DNA of 64,000 nt from Persephonella sp. KM09-Lau-8 (GCF_000703085.1 NZ_JNLL01000001.1:1426001-1490000), one strand, 5' to 3'; positions 16,597-24,546 are shown, counted from the stretch's first letter. Notes: generated by a model not told the origin, from the letters alone. Made by a program: numbers and translations.

Positions 16597-17595
16597 TTAA
16601 CAAATCCTTGGCAAAAGTTCTCCTGCAGGTGGTTCCATTATTCTTTTTGAGCCATAAGGGGATTTCAGGATTACTTTTCCTTTGTAGTTGGAAATTGCTT
16701 TTCCTATTATTTGGGCGTCTTTTCCAAGTTCATTATTTTTCATAACTTCCAGAGCTTTTTCTGCTTCGTTTTCAGGAACAGCTAATATTAATTTTCCTTC
16801 GTTTGCCAGTGTATAAGGTTCAAGTCCAAGAAGTTCACAGAGCCCTTGAATTTCATCTTTTACAGGGATTTTTTCCTCTTCTACTTCTATTCCAATATTT
16901 GACTGCTCTGCCCATTCATTTAAAACTGCTGATAGTCCTCCTCTTGTTGGATCTCTCATTGTTTTTATGGTTATTCCTGCATTAATTAAATCTTCCACCA
17001 GTGGCCATAAAGAAGCGCAATCAGAGGCTATATCTCCTTCAAGCTCTATTCCTTCCCTTTGAGCCATTATACAGGCTCCGTGGTCTCCCATTGTTCCAGA
17101 AACTAAGATAACATCTCCTTCTTTTATGTTGTGTGCTGAAATTCCTTCATAAACTATCTCTCCAATTCCTGTTGTGTTTATAAAAATCTTGTCTGCTGAA
17201 CCTTTTGGAACTACTTTTGTATCCCCTGTGACTATCTGCACTCCTGTTTTGTTCATTTCTTCTGCCATCGATTTAACAATTTCTTCTAATTCTTCAAACA
17301 GTAGTCCTTCTTCTATAATAAAGGAACAGCTTAAATATTTGGGTTTTGCTCCCATCATGGCAAGGTCGTTAACTGTTCCAGCTATAGCTAGTTTCCCTAT
17401 GTTTCCACCTTTAAAGAAAATAGGTGATACTGTGAAACTATCTGTTGTAAAGGCAAGTTTTGAGTTCATGTCTAAAACTGCTGCATCTTCCATACTTTCT
17501 AAAATAGGATTTGAAAAATGTTTAAAAAATAGCTCTTTTATTAGTTTTTGAGTTTCTTCTCCTCCACCGCCGTGGGATAAGAGTATCTGTTTCAT
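16597..17595 (-). CDS. hypE: Hydrogenase maturation protein HypE
   Basis: 332 residues. The N-terminal SHGGGGEETQKLI and the glycine-rich ATP-binding region (AIAGTVNDLAMMGAKP) place it in the PurM/SelD/HypE fold. The C-terminus ends PRIC, whose final cysteine accepts the carbamoyl group from HypF. HypE then dehydrates it to thiocyanate for transfer to iron. The ribosome binding site (AAGAGGT) lies in the tail of the DUF433-like gene just upstream. Together with hypC, hypD, hypA and hypF it completes the Fe(CN)2CO pathway in this operon. Confidence 0.95.
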   Translation of the reverse strand: MKQILLSHGGGGEETQKLIKELFFKHFSNPILESMEDAAVLDMNSKLAFTTDSFTVSPIFFKGGNIGKLAIAGTVNDLAMMGAKPKYLSCSFIIEEGLLFEELEEIVKSMAEEMNKTGVQIVTGDTKVVPKGSADKIFINTTGIGEIVYEGISAHNIKEGDVILVSGTMGDHGACIMAQREGIELEGDIASDCASLWPLVEDLINAGITIKTMRDPTRGGLSAVLNEWAEQSNIGIEVEEEKIPVKDEIQGLCELLGLEPYTLANEGKLILAVPENEAEKALEVMKNNELGKDAQIIGKAISNYKGKVILKSPYGSKRIMEPPAGELLPRIC

Positions 17596-17624
17596 AGGCT
17601 ATACCTCTTTATGTTTTAATACTT

Positions 17625-17789
17625 CTAATATAGCTTCTTTAAAAGCTGAGGATAGTTTTCTAAAATGTTATCTATAGTTTCACCAGCTAATAAAAAGTCT
17701 AAAATCAGATAGACAGGAATTCTTGTTCCTTTAAAAACTGGTTTTCCACCAAGAATATTTGGATTTCTTTCTATATATTTATATTTCAT
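17625..17789 (-). CDS. Small DUF433-family protein, probably frameshifted at its end
   Basis: 54 residues. It has the DUF433 core: NPNILGGKPVFKGTRIPVYLILDFLLAGETIDNILENYPQ. The reading frame then ends early with LLKKLY. Adding one base at 17638-17640 would continue it as LLKEAILEVLKHKEV to a TAG at 17599-17601, giving 63 residues and a 3-base gap to hypE. That fits the compact packing of the operon. DUF433 proteins usually act as antitoxins for PIN-like or DUF5615 toxins. The start overlaps the end of the PIN gene by four bases. Confidence 0.65.
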   Translation of the reverse strand: MKYKYIERNPNILGGKPVFKGTRIPVYLILDFLLAGETIDNILENYPQLLKKLY

Positions 17790-18199
17790 CTTCTTCTCTC
17801 AAATGGATTTATTATTACCGTCTTATTTTCAATTATCTGTTTATGCTGCATATCTTCACTGTACAGAATCTTACAATTATTTTCTAAAGCCGTTGAAATA
17901 ATTAGAGAATCATAATAACTATATTTATACTTATGTTTAATTAAATGTGCTTTTTTTATGGTTGCTATTTCAAATTGAGTTACATCTACTATTGTCAAAA
18001 TTTCATCTATAACATTTAGTGCATTTTGATAATCCAATTTGAATTTTTTGTATAAAATACTGGATAACTCATTAATGACTTGAGTAGATATCAAACAATT
18101 TTCTTCTAATAATATTTTATTTGCAATTATTCTTTTATCTTGTTCATCTTCCGAAAATGCATAAATCAAAATATTCGTGTCTAAAAAAACATATTCCAT
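17786..18199 (-). CDS. PIN-domain toxin (VapC-like)
   Basis: 137 residues. MEYVFLDTNILIYAFSEDE carries the first PIN aspartate (Asp7). VINELSSIL supplies the conserved Glu, and YSYYDSLIISTALENNCKILYSEDMQH the C-terminal acidic cluster. It is an RNase toxin by family. The start directly follows the stop of a 60-residue partner gene with no gap, and the end overlaps a DUF433 gene. It may have two candidate antitoxins, one on either side. It differs in sequence from the PIN proteins at 15.8 kb and 30.0 kb, so the three are not recent copies. Confidence 0.85.
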   Translation of the reverse strand: MEYVFLDTNILIYAFSEDEQDKRIIANKILLEENCLISTQVINELSSILYKKFKLDYQNALNVIDEILTIVDVTQFEIATIKKAHLIKHKYKYSYYDSLIISTALENNCKILYSEDMQHKQIIENKTVIINPFERRR

Positions 18200-18382
18200 C
18201 TATCTACTCTCAGCTTCTTCTCTATCAAACTTAAAATTTTTTGTTTTAAGCCTTAATGAGAATAAGAAACCTTTTTCCTTCTTTTCTAATTCTTCTTTTA
18301 ATTTTTTCAATCCTTCTTTTGTATTTTTTGCCTTTATTTTTAAATTTATGTCTTCATCAACTTCTATGATTATTTTTCCCAT
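18200..18382 (-). CDS. Probable antitoxin of the PIN protein
   Basis: 60 residues: a beta-rich start (MGKIIIEVDEDINLKIKAK), a Lys/Glu helix (TKEGLKKLKEELEKKEKGF) and an acidic tail (FDREEAESR). The size, the AbrB- or VapB-like first strands and the zero gap to the PIN toxin support an antitoxin role. No specific family is recognised. It lies 49 bases after hypD on the same strand. Confidence 0.6.
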   Translation of the reverse strand: MGKIIIEVDEDINLKIKAKNTKEGLKKLKEELEKKEKGFLFSLRLKTKNFKFDREEAESR

Positions 18383-18431
18383 TACTAGTCTCCTTAGTCC
18401 AAATTTTCCAAATTTTCCTAAGTTAAATATA

Positions 18432-19544
18432 TTAAACCAGTTCTAACTTGCCATATTTATAATAAGCAGCACAGGCTCCTTCTGAAGATACCATGCAAGA
18501 ACCAAGTGGATTTTGAGGTGTGCAGGCAGTTCCAAAAACTTTGCATTCATAAGGTTTAGCCACACCTTTTAAAATATCTCCACATATACAAAGTTTATGG
18601 TCGTCAATTGGTTCATTTGGAAGTATATCAACGAAAACTTTCTCTGCATCTAAATCTGCATATTCATCTTTTAGCTTTAATGCTGAATATGGAATATCTC
18701 CTATTCCTCTCCATCTGAAGTTTTCTCGGGGCTCCATATATTTATTTATCATTTCTTGTGCTTTTGTATTTCCTTCCCAGGTAACAGCCCTTTTGTACTG
18801 GATTTCTACTTCTCTTCTGTTTTCTTTAAATTGTCTAATAATCCATAAAATACTTTCCATAATATCCACAGGTTCAAATCCTGCTACGACAACAGGAGTG
18901 TTATATAAATCAACAAACTCTTTGTATATTTTTGCCCCTGCTATTACAGATACATGGGAGGGACCTATGAAAGCATCTATCTTTGCTTCTCCACTGTCCA
19001 TTATCGCTTTGACAGGGGGAGGAACAAGGACATGGTTTATATGAAAGTAAATATTTTTGATGTTCTCTTGAATAACTTTTTCAATTAGAGCCGCTGTCAT
19101 AGGAGTTGTGGTTTCAAATCCTATTGCAAAATATATAACGTTTTTATCTGGATTTTCTTTTGCTATTTTGAGAATATCAAATGGGGCATAGACCATTTTT
19201 ACATTTTTTCCCTTTGCCCTTTCTTTTTGGAGGGAGCTTTTTGAGCCTGGAACTCTAATCATATCCCCAAGGGTTGCTATTATATTATTCTCATCCTGCA
19301 CCAATGCTATTGCGTGGTCTATTCTTTCTTTGGGCATTATGCAGACAGGACAACCAGGACCATGGATAAAGTCTATTTCTTCAGGTAGTAATTGTTTTAA
19401 ACCATACTTCATTATGGTATGTGTATGTCCTCCACAAACTTCCATTATGTTTAATGGTCTGTCTGCTTCCTTTCTAATTAGTTTTGCTAAAGCTTGAATT
19501 CTTTTTGAATCTCTAAAGTCTTTGAGATAATCAACCTGTTGCAT
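18432..19544 (-). CDS. hypD: Hydrogenase maturation protein HypD
   Basis: 370 residues, full length. The conserved motifs are CGGHTHTIMKYGL, GPGCPVCI, the GFETTTP and HVSVIAG segments, and the C-terminal [4Fe-4S] cysteines CICGDILKGVAKPYEC and FGTACTP. With HypC it forms the scaffold where iron receives its cyanide and CO ligands before transfer to the large subunit. It is the second hyp gene of the operon, separated from hypC by a TumA-TumE-like toxin-antitoxin pair. Confidence 0.95.
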   Translation of the reverse strand: MQQVDYLKDFRDSKRIQALAKLIRKEADRPLNIMEVCGGHTHTIMKYGLKQLLPEEIDFIHGPGCPVCIMPKERIDHAIALVQDENNIIATLGDMIRVPGSKSSLQKERAKGKNVKMVYAPFDILKIAKENPDKNVIYFAIGFETTTPMTAALIEKVIQENIKNIYFHINHVLVPPPVKAIMDSGEAKIDAFIGPSHVSVIAGAKIYKEFVDLYNTPVVVAGFEPVDIMESILWIIRQFKENRREVEIQYKRAVTWEGNTKAQEMINKYMEPRENFRWRGIGDIPYSALKLKDEYADLDAEKVFVDILPNEPIDDHKLCICGDILKGVAKPYECKVFGTACTPQNPLGSCMVSSEGACAAYYKYGKLELV

Positions 19545-19553
19545 GGTAATACC

Positions 19554-19913
19554 TCATGTATTTTCTTTGATTTTATCTTGGACAAATCTTAAAAAATCTC
19601 TAAATCCATTTTCTATATCTGTTCTGAAAGGAGGCTCTTGTATATTACTTTGTTCTTCAAAATGAAAATGATAGGGAAAACTTTTTAATTTCTTTGCTTT
19701 TCTATCTGGAAAATTATCATATCTAAAAATTTTTCCATCGATACATTCCCAGTGAAAACCAAATTTATTTTTTAATTTTTGCGATAAAAAGGTATCAATA
19801 AAACTTCCGTCAATTAGGATTATTCGAAGTTTATAATCTTTTATATACGAATACCTTATAATTTCTTTAAATTCCAGCTGTGCAATCTTTTGGAGTTTTT
19901 CCAAATTAGCCAT
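19554..19913 (-). CDS. TumE-like toxin (DUF6516 family)
   Basis: 119 residues. The pattern IRYSYIKDYKLRIILIDGSFIDTFLS, then FGFHWECIDGKIFRYDNFPDRKAKKLKSFPYHFHFEEQ matches the DUF6516/TumE group of small proteins that pair with an HTH or helical antitoxin. The conserved HW, RYDN and HxHF residues are present. It overlaps the upstream partner gene by 8 bases and ends 10 bases before hypD. Confidence 0.7.
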   Translation of the reverse strand: MANLEKLQKIAQLEFKEIIRYSYIKDYKLRIILIDGSFIDTFLSQKLKNKFGFHWECIDGKIFRYDNFPDRKAKKLKSFPYHFHFEEQSNIQEPPFRTDIENGFRDFLRFVQDKIKENT

Positions 19914-20187
19914 TTAATTTTTCCAAAAGTTTTTCTATTTTTTCTTTTTCTGCTTCTAAGTTGTCCAATAAAAAATAATCTTCGAACGCTTCTTCTTCTA
20001 TAATTTCACCTTCTTTTGCTTTTTTGTCTAACTCATAAATATTTTCTACACTGAACCTTTTCTTAATTCTAAAAATTTCGCTTTCTATTTCTAAAAGCTT
20101 ATCTTGAAGATATTTTTTCAAACTTTCTTTTATTAATTCATCTTCAGGTATAGACAATTCTTTTGCTATAGAAGTTATGTTTATCAT
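19906..20187 (-). CDS. Probable TumA-like antitoxin
   Basis: 93 residues, all helical. The N-terminus SIAKELSIPEDELIKESLKKYLQDKL looks like a small helix-turn-helix or ribbon-like DNA-binding segment. A long Glu/Lys coiled coil follows (DNLEAEKEKIEKLLEKL). It overlaps the TumE-like gene and begins 17 bases after hypC, so the pair was inserted between hypC and hypD. Position, size and charge give the antitoxin call. Confidence 0.6.
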   Translation of the reverse strand: MINITSIAKELSIPEDELIKESLKKYLQDKLLEIESEIFRIKKRFSVENIYELDKKAKEGEIIEEEAFEDYFLLDNLEAEKEKIEKLLEKLNG

Positions 20188-20203
20188 TTCTTTCTCCTTC
20201 CCT

Positions 20204-20446
20204 TTACAAATTTTCCTCTTCCTCTATATGTTTTATAATCTCTTCGTAAACTTTTAAACTTTCAAGGGCATCTTCCTCACTCATTTTTGTCATTGCATAT
20301 CCTACATGGATTAAAACATAATCTCCAACTTCAACTGGTTCAGACATAAGGTCTAAAGATACTTTCCTTTTAACCCCCATTGTATCTACTATTGCATAAT
20401 TATCAGGAAGTATTTCAACAATCTTTGATGGTATTGATAAACACAT
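20204..20446 (-). CDS. hypC: Hydrogenase maturation chaperone HypC
   Basis: 80 residues starting MCLSIPSKIVEI, with the essential Cys2 that binds the iron centre. The OB-fold strands and the end (DYVLIHVGYAMTKMSEEDALESLKVYEEI) are typical. HypC shuttles the Fe(CN)2CO unit between HypD and the hydrogenase large subunit. It is the first gene of the long minus-strand hyp operon. Its promoter carries one of four copies of the AATGAAT-N4-ATTCATT operator. Confidence 0.95.
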   Translation of the reverse strand: MCLSIPSKIVEILPDNYAIVDTMGVKRKVSLDLMSEPVEVGDYVLIHVGYAMTKMSEEDALESLKVYEEIIKHIEEEENL

Positions 20447-20460
20447 CTTTATCCTCTCTG

Positions 20461-20478
20461 AATGAATTATTATTCATT
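20461..20478 (-). promoter_or_regulatory. Hydrogenase-regulon operator, copy 1 (hypC)
   Basis: AATGAAT-TATT-ATTCATT, a perfect 7-bp dyad with a 4-bp centre. It starts directly after the hypC -10 box and so covers the expected transcription start. The same dyad with the same spacing occurs at 28577, 33116 and 35461. Confidence 0.8.
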
Positions 20479-20507
20479 AATTTATCATTATGAATAGATA
20501 ATCTCAA
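20479..20507 (-). promoter_or_regulatory. Promoter of the hyp operon
   Basis: On the minus strand TTGAGA (20507-20502), 17-bp spacer, TAAATT (20484-20479). The operator abuts the -10 box. Confidence 0.6.
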
Positions 20508-20523
20508 TAAAGAAGGTTGAAAG

Positions 20524-20556
20524 TTATATCTGTTAAGATATATTTTAAGATATAAT
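20524..20556 (+). promoter_or_regulatory. Promoter and repeats of the RHH-RelE module
   Basis: Two direct repeats TTAAGATATA (20533-20542 and 20545-20554) lie 12 bp apart. An inverted TTATATC (20524-20530) answers GATATAA (20549-20555). A TATAAT box (20551-20556) overlaps the second repeat. Ribbon-helix-helix antitoxins bind such tandem sites, so autoregulation is expected. Confidence 0.5.
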
Positions 20557-20586
20557 ACTTAAAAACAAATTATAAAGGTGCTTAAA

Positions 20587-20820
20587 ATGGCTACAGTAAA
20601 AAAACTTATAAGCATGGAAGAAAGTTTAGCTAAAGAACTTGAAAATATCTCAAAAATTTTAGAAATACCTCAAAGTGAGATAGTGGAAAGGGCTTTGGAT
20701 TTTTACCTTGATTATATAGATGGAATGATTGCAGAGAAGGTAAGTAAGGGAATAAGAGAAGGAAAAATAAAGGTTAAAGATGCTGACGAAGTATTTAAAA
20801 GGTTAGGAATAGATGTATAA
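20587..20820 (+). CDS. Ribbon-helix-helix antitoxin
   Basis: 77 residues from the ATG at 20587; the GTG at 20578 touches the ribosome binding site AAAGG. The N-terminus TVKKLISMEESLAKELENISKILEIPQSEIVERALDFYLD is the CopG/RHH DNA-binding fold. The C-terminal VSKGIREGKIKVKDADEVFKRLG is the toxin-binding tail. It overlaps the RelE-like toxin gene. It is divergent from hypC and so uses its own promoter. Confidence 0.8.
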   Translation: MATVKKLISMEESLAKELENISKILEIPQSEIVERALDFYLDYIDGMIAEKVSKGIREGKIKVKDADEVFKRLGIDV

Positions 20821-21094
20821 ACTAAAAATTTCAGAAGTGGCAGAAAAAGATTTAGAAAAATTTTCTGTTGATGAAAGAGTTTTTATAGCAGAAAAACTCA
20901 AATATTTAGCAGAAAATTTTGAAATTCTGAAAAAAACTAAAAAAGTTAATAAGCTCCAAGGATACGATAAATACTACAGATATATAATATCTCGAAAAAT
21001 AAGGGCAATATTTGAGGTTGAAGGAAATAAGATTATAATCCTTATACTTAGAGTTGGCAAAAGAAAGGATATATATAAGGATTTAGAATTTTGA
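20813..21094 (+). CDS. RelE/ParE-like toxin
   Basis: 93 residues with the RelE fold: KISEVAEKDLEKFSVDERVFIAEKLKYL, then the core KVNKLQGYDKYYRYIISRKIRAIFEVEGNKIIILILRVGKRKDIY. The basic and aromatic residues expected for ribosome-dependent mRNA cleavage (Arg in YRYIISRKIRAIF, Arg-x-Gly-Lys-Arg-x-x-x-Tyr at the end) are present, so it is probably active. Its start lies inside the antitoxin gene. Confidence 0.85.
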   Translation: MYKLKISEVAEKDLEKFSVDERVFIAEKLKYLAENFEILKKTKKVNKLQGYDKYYRYIISRKIRAIFEVEGNKIIILILRVGKRKDIYKDLEF

Positions 21095-21182
21095 TTATAT
21101 GGAATATATAAATATAAAAAGAAGGTGGAGAAAATTATAAAAAAAATTGAAAAAGCAATTGAAATAATGAGGAATAGTATTA

Positions 21183-21794
21183 ATGGAAATTTCATATGAC
21201 CTTTCTAAGAACTTAAAAGTAGTTGTTGGTTTACTCCCATTTTTAACAATTGTAGTAGGTGTAATTATTTATATTGTAGGATATTTCATAAAGAAACACA
21301 CTAAATCTTATTTTGATAATCATATCAAAGATGAACTTCAAAAAATGTTTAATGGATATAAACATGAAATTTATGAACATTTGAAAGATTTAAAGGATTT
21401 TAAGGAGTTCAAGGAAAGTAAGATACTTATAATAAACGATAAAAACAGAAGCATAGATAAGATGACATTATTAGCAAATTTTATAAACAAGGATGTCAAG
21501 GATCTTCATGAAATAGAGAATATTAAAAAAAAGGATATAGAAAGATATTCAATGATTATAATAGATAATGATGATGAAAGGATTAATCAAAATTTGGAAA
21601 AGTGGAAAAATCTTATAGAGAAAGTTCCTAATCATACTCCGATTATAATTTATGCAACAGAAAATAAACTAGAGTCAAATGAACTGTTTATTTTCAAGAA
21701 TAAACTATTCACACCGGTTAACAGTAATTTTACGTTGATAGAAAAACTATATAATGCGTTCTTAATAAGAAAAGTTATGGAAGATAAAAAATAA
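21183..21794 (+). CDS. Membrane-anchored protein with a Rossmann-like NARF-type domain
   Basis: 203 residues. One membrane span (about 14-36) follows a short N-terminus. A charged linker (HIKDELQKMFNGYKHEIYEHLKDLKDFKEF) comes next. The soluble domain (from about 78) has alternating strands and helices (KILIINDKN, YSMIIIDNDDE, HTPIIIYATEN), reminiscent of receiver or NARF-like nucleotide-sensing folds. No catalytic motif is clear. It lies after the RelE module on the same strand. A 24-codon frame with a ribosome binding site (21125-21199) overlaps its start and may only be a leader. Confidence 0.6.
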   Translation: MEISYDLSKNLKVVVGLLPFLTIVVGVIIYIVGYFIKKHTKSYFDNHIKDELQKMFNGYKHEIYEHLKDLKDFKEFKESKILIINDKNRSIDKMTLLANFINKDVKDLHEIENIKKKDIERYSMIIIDNDDERINQNLEKWKNLIEKVPNHTPIIIYATENKLESNELFIFKNKLFTPVNSNFTLIEKLYNAFLIRKVMEDKK

Positions 21795-21852
21795 GTATTT
21801 CTAACCTTTCAAAATAGAAAAATTAACACAAAATAAAGAAAATATAATTTAT

Positions 21853-23979
21853 CTATATAAAAACTCCTCCTAATGCTATATTTTGCCTGTCCACAGGTAA
21901 TTTTTTGTTTCTAAGGAGATTGTAGTTTCCTGAAAAATGGGGAAGAAGTTTTCCTGTTAATACTGGGTTTGTGAATATGTCTCCTGCCATAACTACATTG
22001 TTAAGTTTCAGTTTGTATAAAATGGAACTGCCTTCCTTTTCTATCCATTCCTTAAAGCCTTCTATCACTGAAAAGGCAAGCATTTTGTTATCTGTATCAG
22101 CCAGTTTAAAAGAAAGTGTGGAGTGAATGATTTTTCTCCAGTCTAAATAAAATTCCTCATCTATTTCCTCTAAAAAGTAGTCTATTCTAAGGCCTCTTTT
22201 TGCCTCAAATGATAAAGCCTCTTTTAAAAGTGCCTGATAAGGCTGGTCAAAATATGATGGTTCTTTATTAAAAATTCCCAGAAGATACGAAATCACGTTG
22301 AAAACTGCTGTTATACTGCTTTTTTCCTGATAGCTTTGAGAAGATATTTCTCCTGAAAACTGTGGAAATTTTTCTCTCCATCGGTTAATAAGTCTTTTAG
22401 CTTCTTCAGAACTTTTTTCTATCTCCTCTAATACCCATAAAGCAGTATCTTTCAGATTGTCGTATATACGAATAGGCAGGACTTTTATCAAAGGATTTAC
22501 TGTTTTATTTTTGTAAATAGCTATCATATCTTCGTTTGAATAAGATGAAAAATAAAAACATAACGCCTTTTCTGAAAGTTTATTATTTTCTGCTAAAACA
22601 GATAAAATAGCTCCTTCATATTTCTTAAAAGTTTTTTTCTTTTTATAAGGAATATCTATATTTTCTTCAATTCCTTCTAAAATATTTAAACTAATTATTT
22701 CATCTACAAAATCTTTTAGCTGGTATATCAGTTTTTCCTTTTTATCTACTAAATACTCCCCATTCCCAAGGTCTAAGGCTATATAATCCTCGGTTATTGC
22801 AAGATTGCCTGTAGGTTTTGCCTTTATTATTTCAGGTAAAATACCTTTTTCTCCTTCTTTTATAAATATTTCTCCGTTTATAAGAACTACTTCTGTTTCT
22901 TTTTGCTTGTTTATCACAGGAAGGTCAGCATTTAGCTCAAAATCGGTTATTGCTTTCTGAAATTCATCAGTTATATAAGCGTAAAAGATATAATCTATTT
23001 CCTCTTCTTTTAAATGATTTGCTAAAAGCAGTAGTATAGGCTCATCTGGGAATTTGATTTTTCCATATCCAAGGTCTGGGAATAATAAATCTTTTTCTGG
23101 TAGTTCTTTAAACGGGAGCAGGACAACTGGCTTTTCCTGTGAGGCAAGTGCTTTTAGTTCTGGCTGGTCTATATGGAAATATTTAGAAAGATTTTGTGGA
23201 TTTGTTATTAGTAAGTTCAAAGGCTTTTCTCTAAGGCCTAAAAACTGTCTGACCTTTGAAATATTTTCTTCTGTTGGAATTCCTGCAACGATTTCTCCTG
23301 CAGTTGTATATACCCTAAGTAAATTTCCTTTTTTTATAACTCCTGCTGCTGTTCTAATAGCTCCTACAGTTTTTTCATTATCAAATCCGTATCTTTCATT
23401 TTCTCCTTTTTTTAGATAGATAGGTGTTAAACAGTTATGGCAGGCTGTTAGTGGGTATTTATATCTAAAACTGTTTTCATCATTAAACTCTTTTTCGCAG
23501 TCTTTACACATTTTAAAAAATTTGAAAACTGTTTTTTCCCTCTCAAATGGATATTCATACAGATACGAGTAATGACTGCCACAGTTACTGCAGGATATAA
23601 ACGGAAAATAAAATCTTCTGTTGGAGATATCAAATAGCTCCTTTGTGCATGTTGGACAGGGAGAGAGATTTTTAGGAAGTATGTTTATCTCTCCTTTTAT
23701 ATGGAAAGGTCTGTCTTCTTCTTCAAAGTTTTCAACTGGATAGGTTTTTGCCTCAGACATAAAAATTGAGTAAGGAAGCTTTTCCCCAAGCTCAGAGTAA
23801 AATTTTTCTATATCTTTCTGACTACCTGAAACATATATATAAACTGTGTCTTTTTTTCTTTCTACAAAGCCGTTTATTCCTGTTTTTTTACCTATTTTAT
23901 AAATCAGGTCTATTATATGGTCGTTTCCAGAATAATAATCAAAAACTGTTTTTAACTTTAGCTGCTCCATTGTTTCCAT
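21853..23979 (-). CDS. Degenerate HypF paralogue in the hydrogenase operon
   Basis: 708 residues that align along their length with HypF. The four zinc-finger cysteine pairs are kept (108/111, 130/133, 158/161 and 180/183, with CSNCGSHYSYLYEYPFER like HypF CTNCGPRFTIIEKLPYDR). A YrdC-like domain follows (KTVGAIRTAAGVIKKGNLLRVY). The acylphosphatase loop GxVQGVGFRP is replaced by an unrelated sequence without its Arg. In the Kae1-like part HHYAHAL has become YEGAILS, WDGTGYG is lost, and ANDGG has become VDRQNI. Carbamoyl transfer is therefore unlikely. A scaffold or chaperone specific to the exported hydrogenase is my inference. It directly follows the maturation protease gene. Confidence 0.8.
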   Translation of the reverse strand: METMEQLKLKTVFDYYSGNDHIIDLIYKIGKKTGINGFVERKKDTVYIYVSGSQKDIEKFYSELGEKLPYSIFMSEAKTYPVENFEEEDRPFHIKGEINILPKNLSPCPTCTKELFDISNRRFYFPFISCSNCGSHYSYLYEYPFEREKTVFKFFKMCKDCEKEFNDENSFRYKYPLTACHNCLTPIYLKKGENERYGFDNEKTVGAIRTAAGVIKKGNLLRVYTTAGEIVAGIPTEENISKVRQFLGLREKPLNLLITNPQNLSKYFHIDQPELKALASQEKPVVLLPFKELPEKDLLFPDLGYGKIKFPDEPILLLLANHLKEEEIDYIFYAYITDEFQKAITDFELNADLPVINKQKETEVVLINGEIFIKEGEKGILPEIIKAKPTGNLAITEDYIALDLGNGEYLVDKKEKLIYQLKDFVDEIISLNILEGIEENIDIPYKKKKTFKKYEGAILSVLAENNKLSEKALCFYFSSYSNEDMIAIYKNKTVNPLIKVLPIRIYDNLKDTALWVLEEIEKSSEEAKRLINRWREKFPQFSGEISSQSYQEKSSITAVFNVISYLLGIFNKEPSYFDQPYQALLKEALSFEAKRGLRIDYFLEEIDEEFYLDWRKIIHSTLSFKLADTDNKMLAFSVIEGFKEWIEKEGSSILYKLKLNNVVMAGDIFTNPVLTGKLLPHFSGNYNLLRNKKLPVDRQNIALGGVFI

Positions 23980-24546
23980 CTAAAACTCCTGAATTCGTTT
24001 TTCTGATAGTTCTCCGTTGTATGAACCGAAATGTTTTTTGACAACTTCTTTTAAGGGTATATCGTTAATCTTTTCATATTTTATGCCGATTCTGTCTAAT
24101 TCTTTAAATATCTGGGCAATGGCTGTTTTGAAAGGAGTTCCTTCAAGGGTTTGTGTTAAACCTATCTCTGAAGCACAGATATTCTCTGGAATTATTCCTA
24201 TTACAACGGTGTCTGCCATTTTTCCTGTAAGTGGGGTTAGCTCTATCATCTGGAGAACTTCTACCTCGTGGGCTGTCTGGTGGTATGAGGCAATACCTGA
24301 CAGTTGCTCTGGTGTAAGTCTAAAAACACTTCCCGGTTTGTCGTTCATAGAGATTGTATCTATGAGGATTATATGGTCGTATTCATGGAGATAAGACATA
24401 AGACCAAAACCCAGTGTACCTGCATCTATCAGGTCTATTTCTGGTTCAAACCTATAATTTTCCTGAAGATACTTAACTATAAAAACTCCTATCCCTTCAT
24501 CTTTAAATAAAATATTTCCAACACCAACTATTCCGATTTTTTTCAT
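23980..24546 (-). CDS. hyaD: Hydrogenase maturation protease (HyaD/HupD family)
   Basis: 188 residues from the ATG at 24546, which has GGTG upstream; an ATG at 24558 is in frame. KKIGIVGVGNILFKDEGIGVFIV gives the nickel-binding Glu, DLIDAGTLGFGLM the Asp, and YHQTAHEVEVLQMI the His. The enzyme removes the C-terminal tail of the exported large subunit after nickel insertion. The extended C-terminus beyond the usual 160 or so residues is charged. It abuts the HypF-like gene. Confidence 0.9.
   Translation of the reverse strand: MKKIGIVGVGNILFKDEGIGVFIVKYLQENYRFEPEIDLIDAGTLGFGLMSYLHEYDHIILIDTISMNDKPGSVFRLTPEQLSGIASYHQTAHEVEVLQMIELTPLTGKMADTVVIGIIPENICASEIGLTQTLEGTPFKTAIAQIFKELDRIGIKYEKINDIPLKEVVKKHFGSYNGELSEKRIQEF

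Noticed and set aside
21125-21199. 24-codon ORF with a GAAGG site as an independent gene
   Set aside because: Too short to support, and it overlaps the next gene; kept only as a possible leader.
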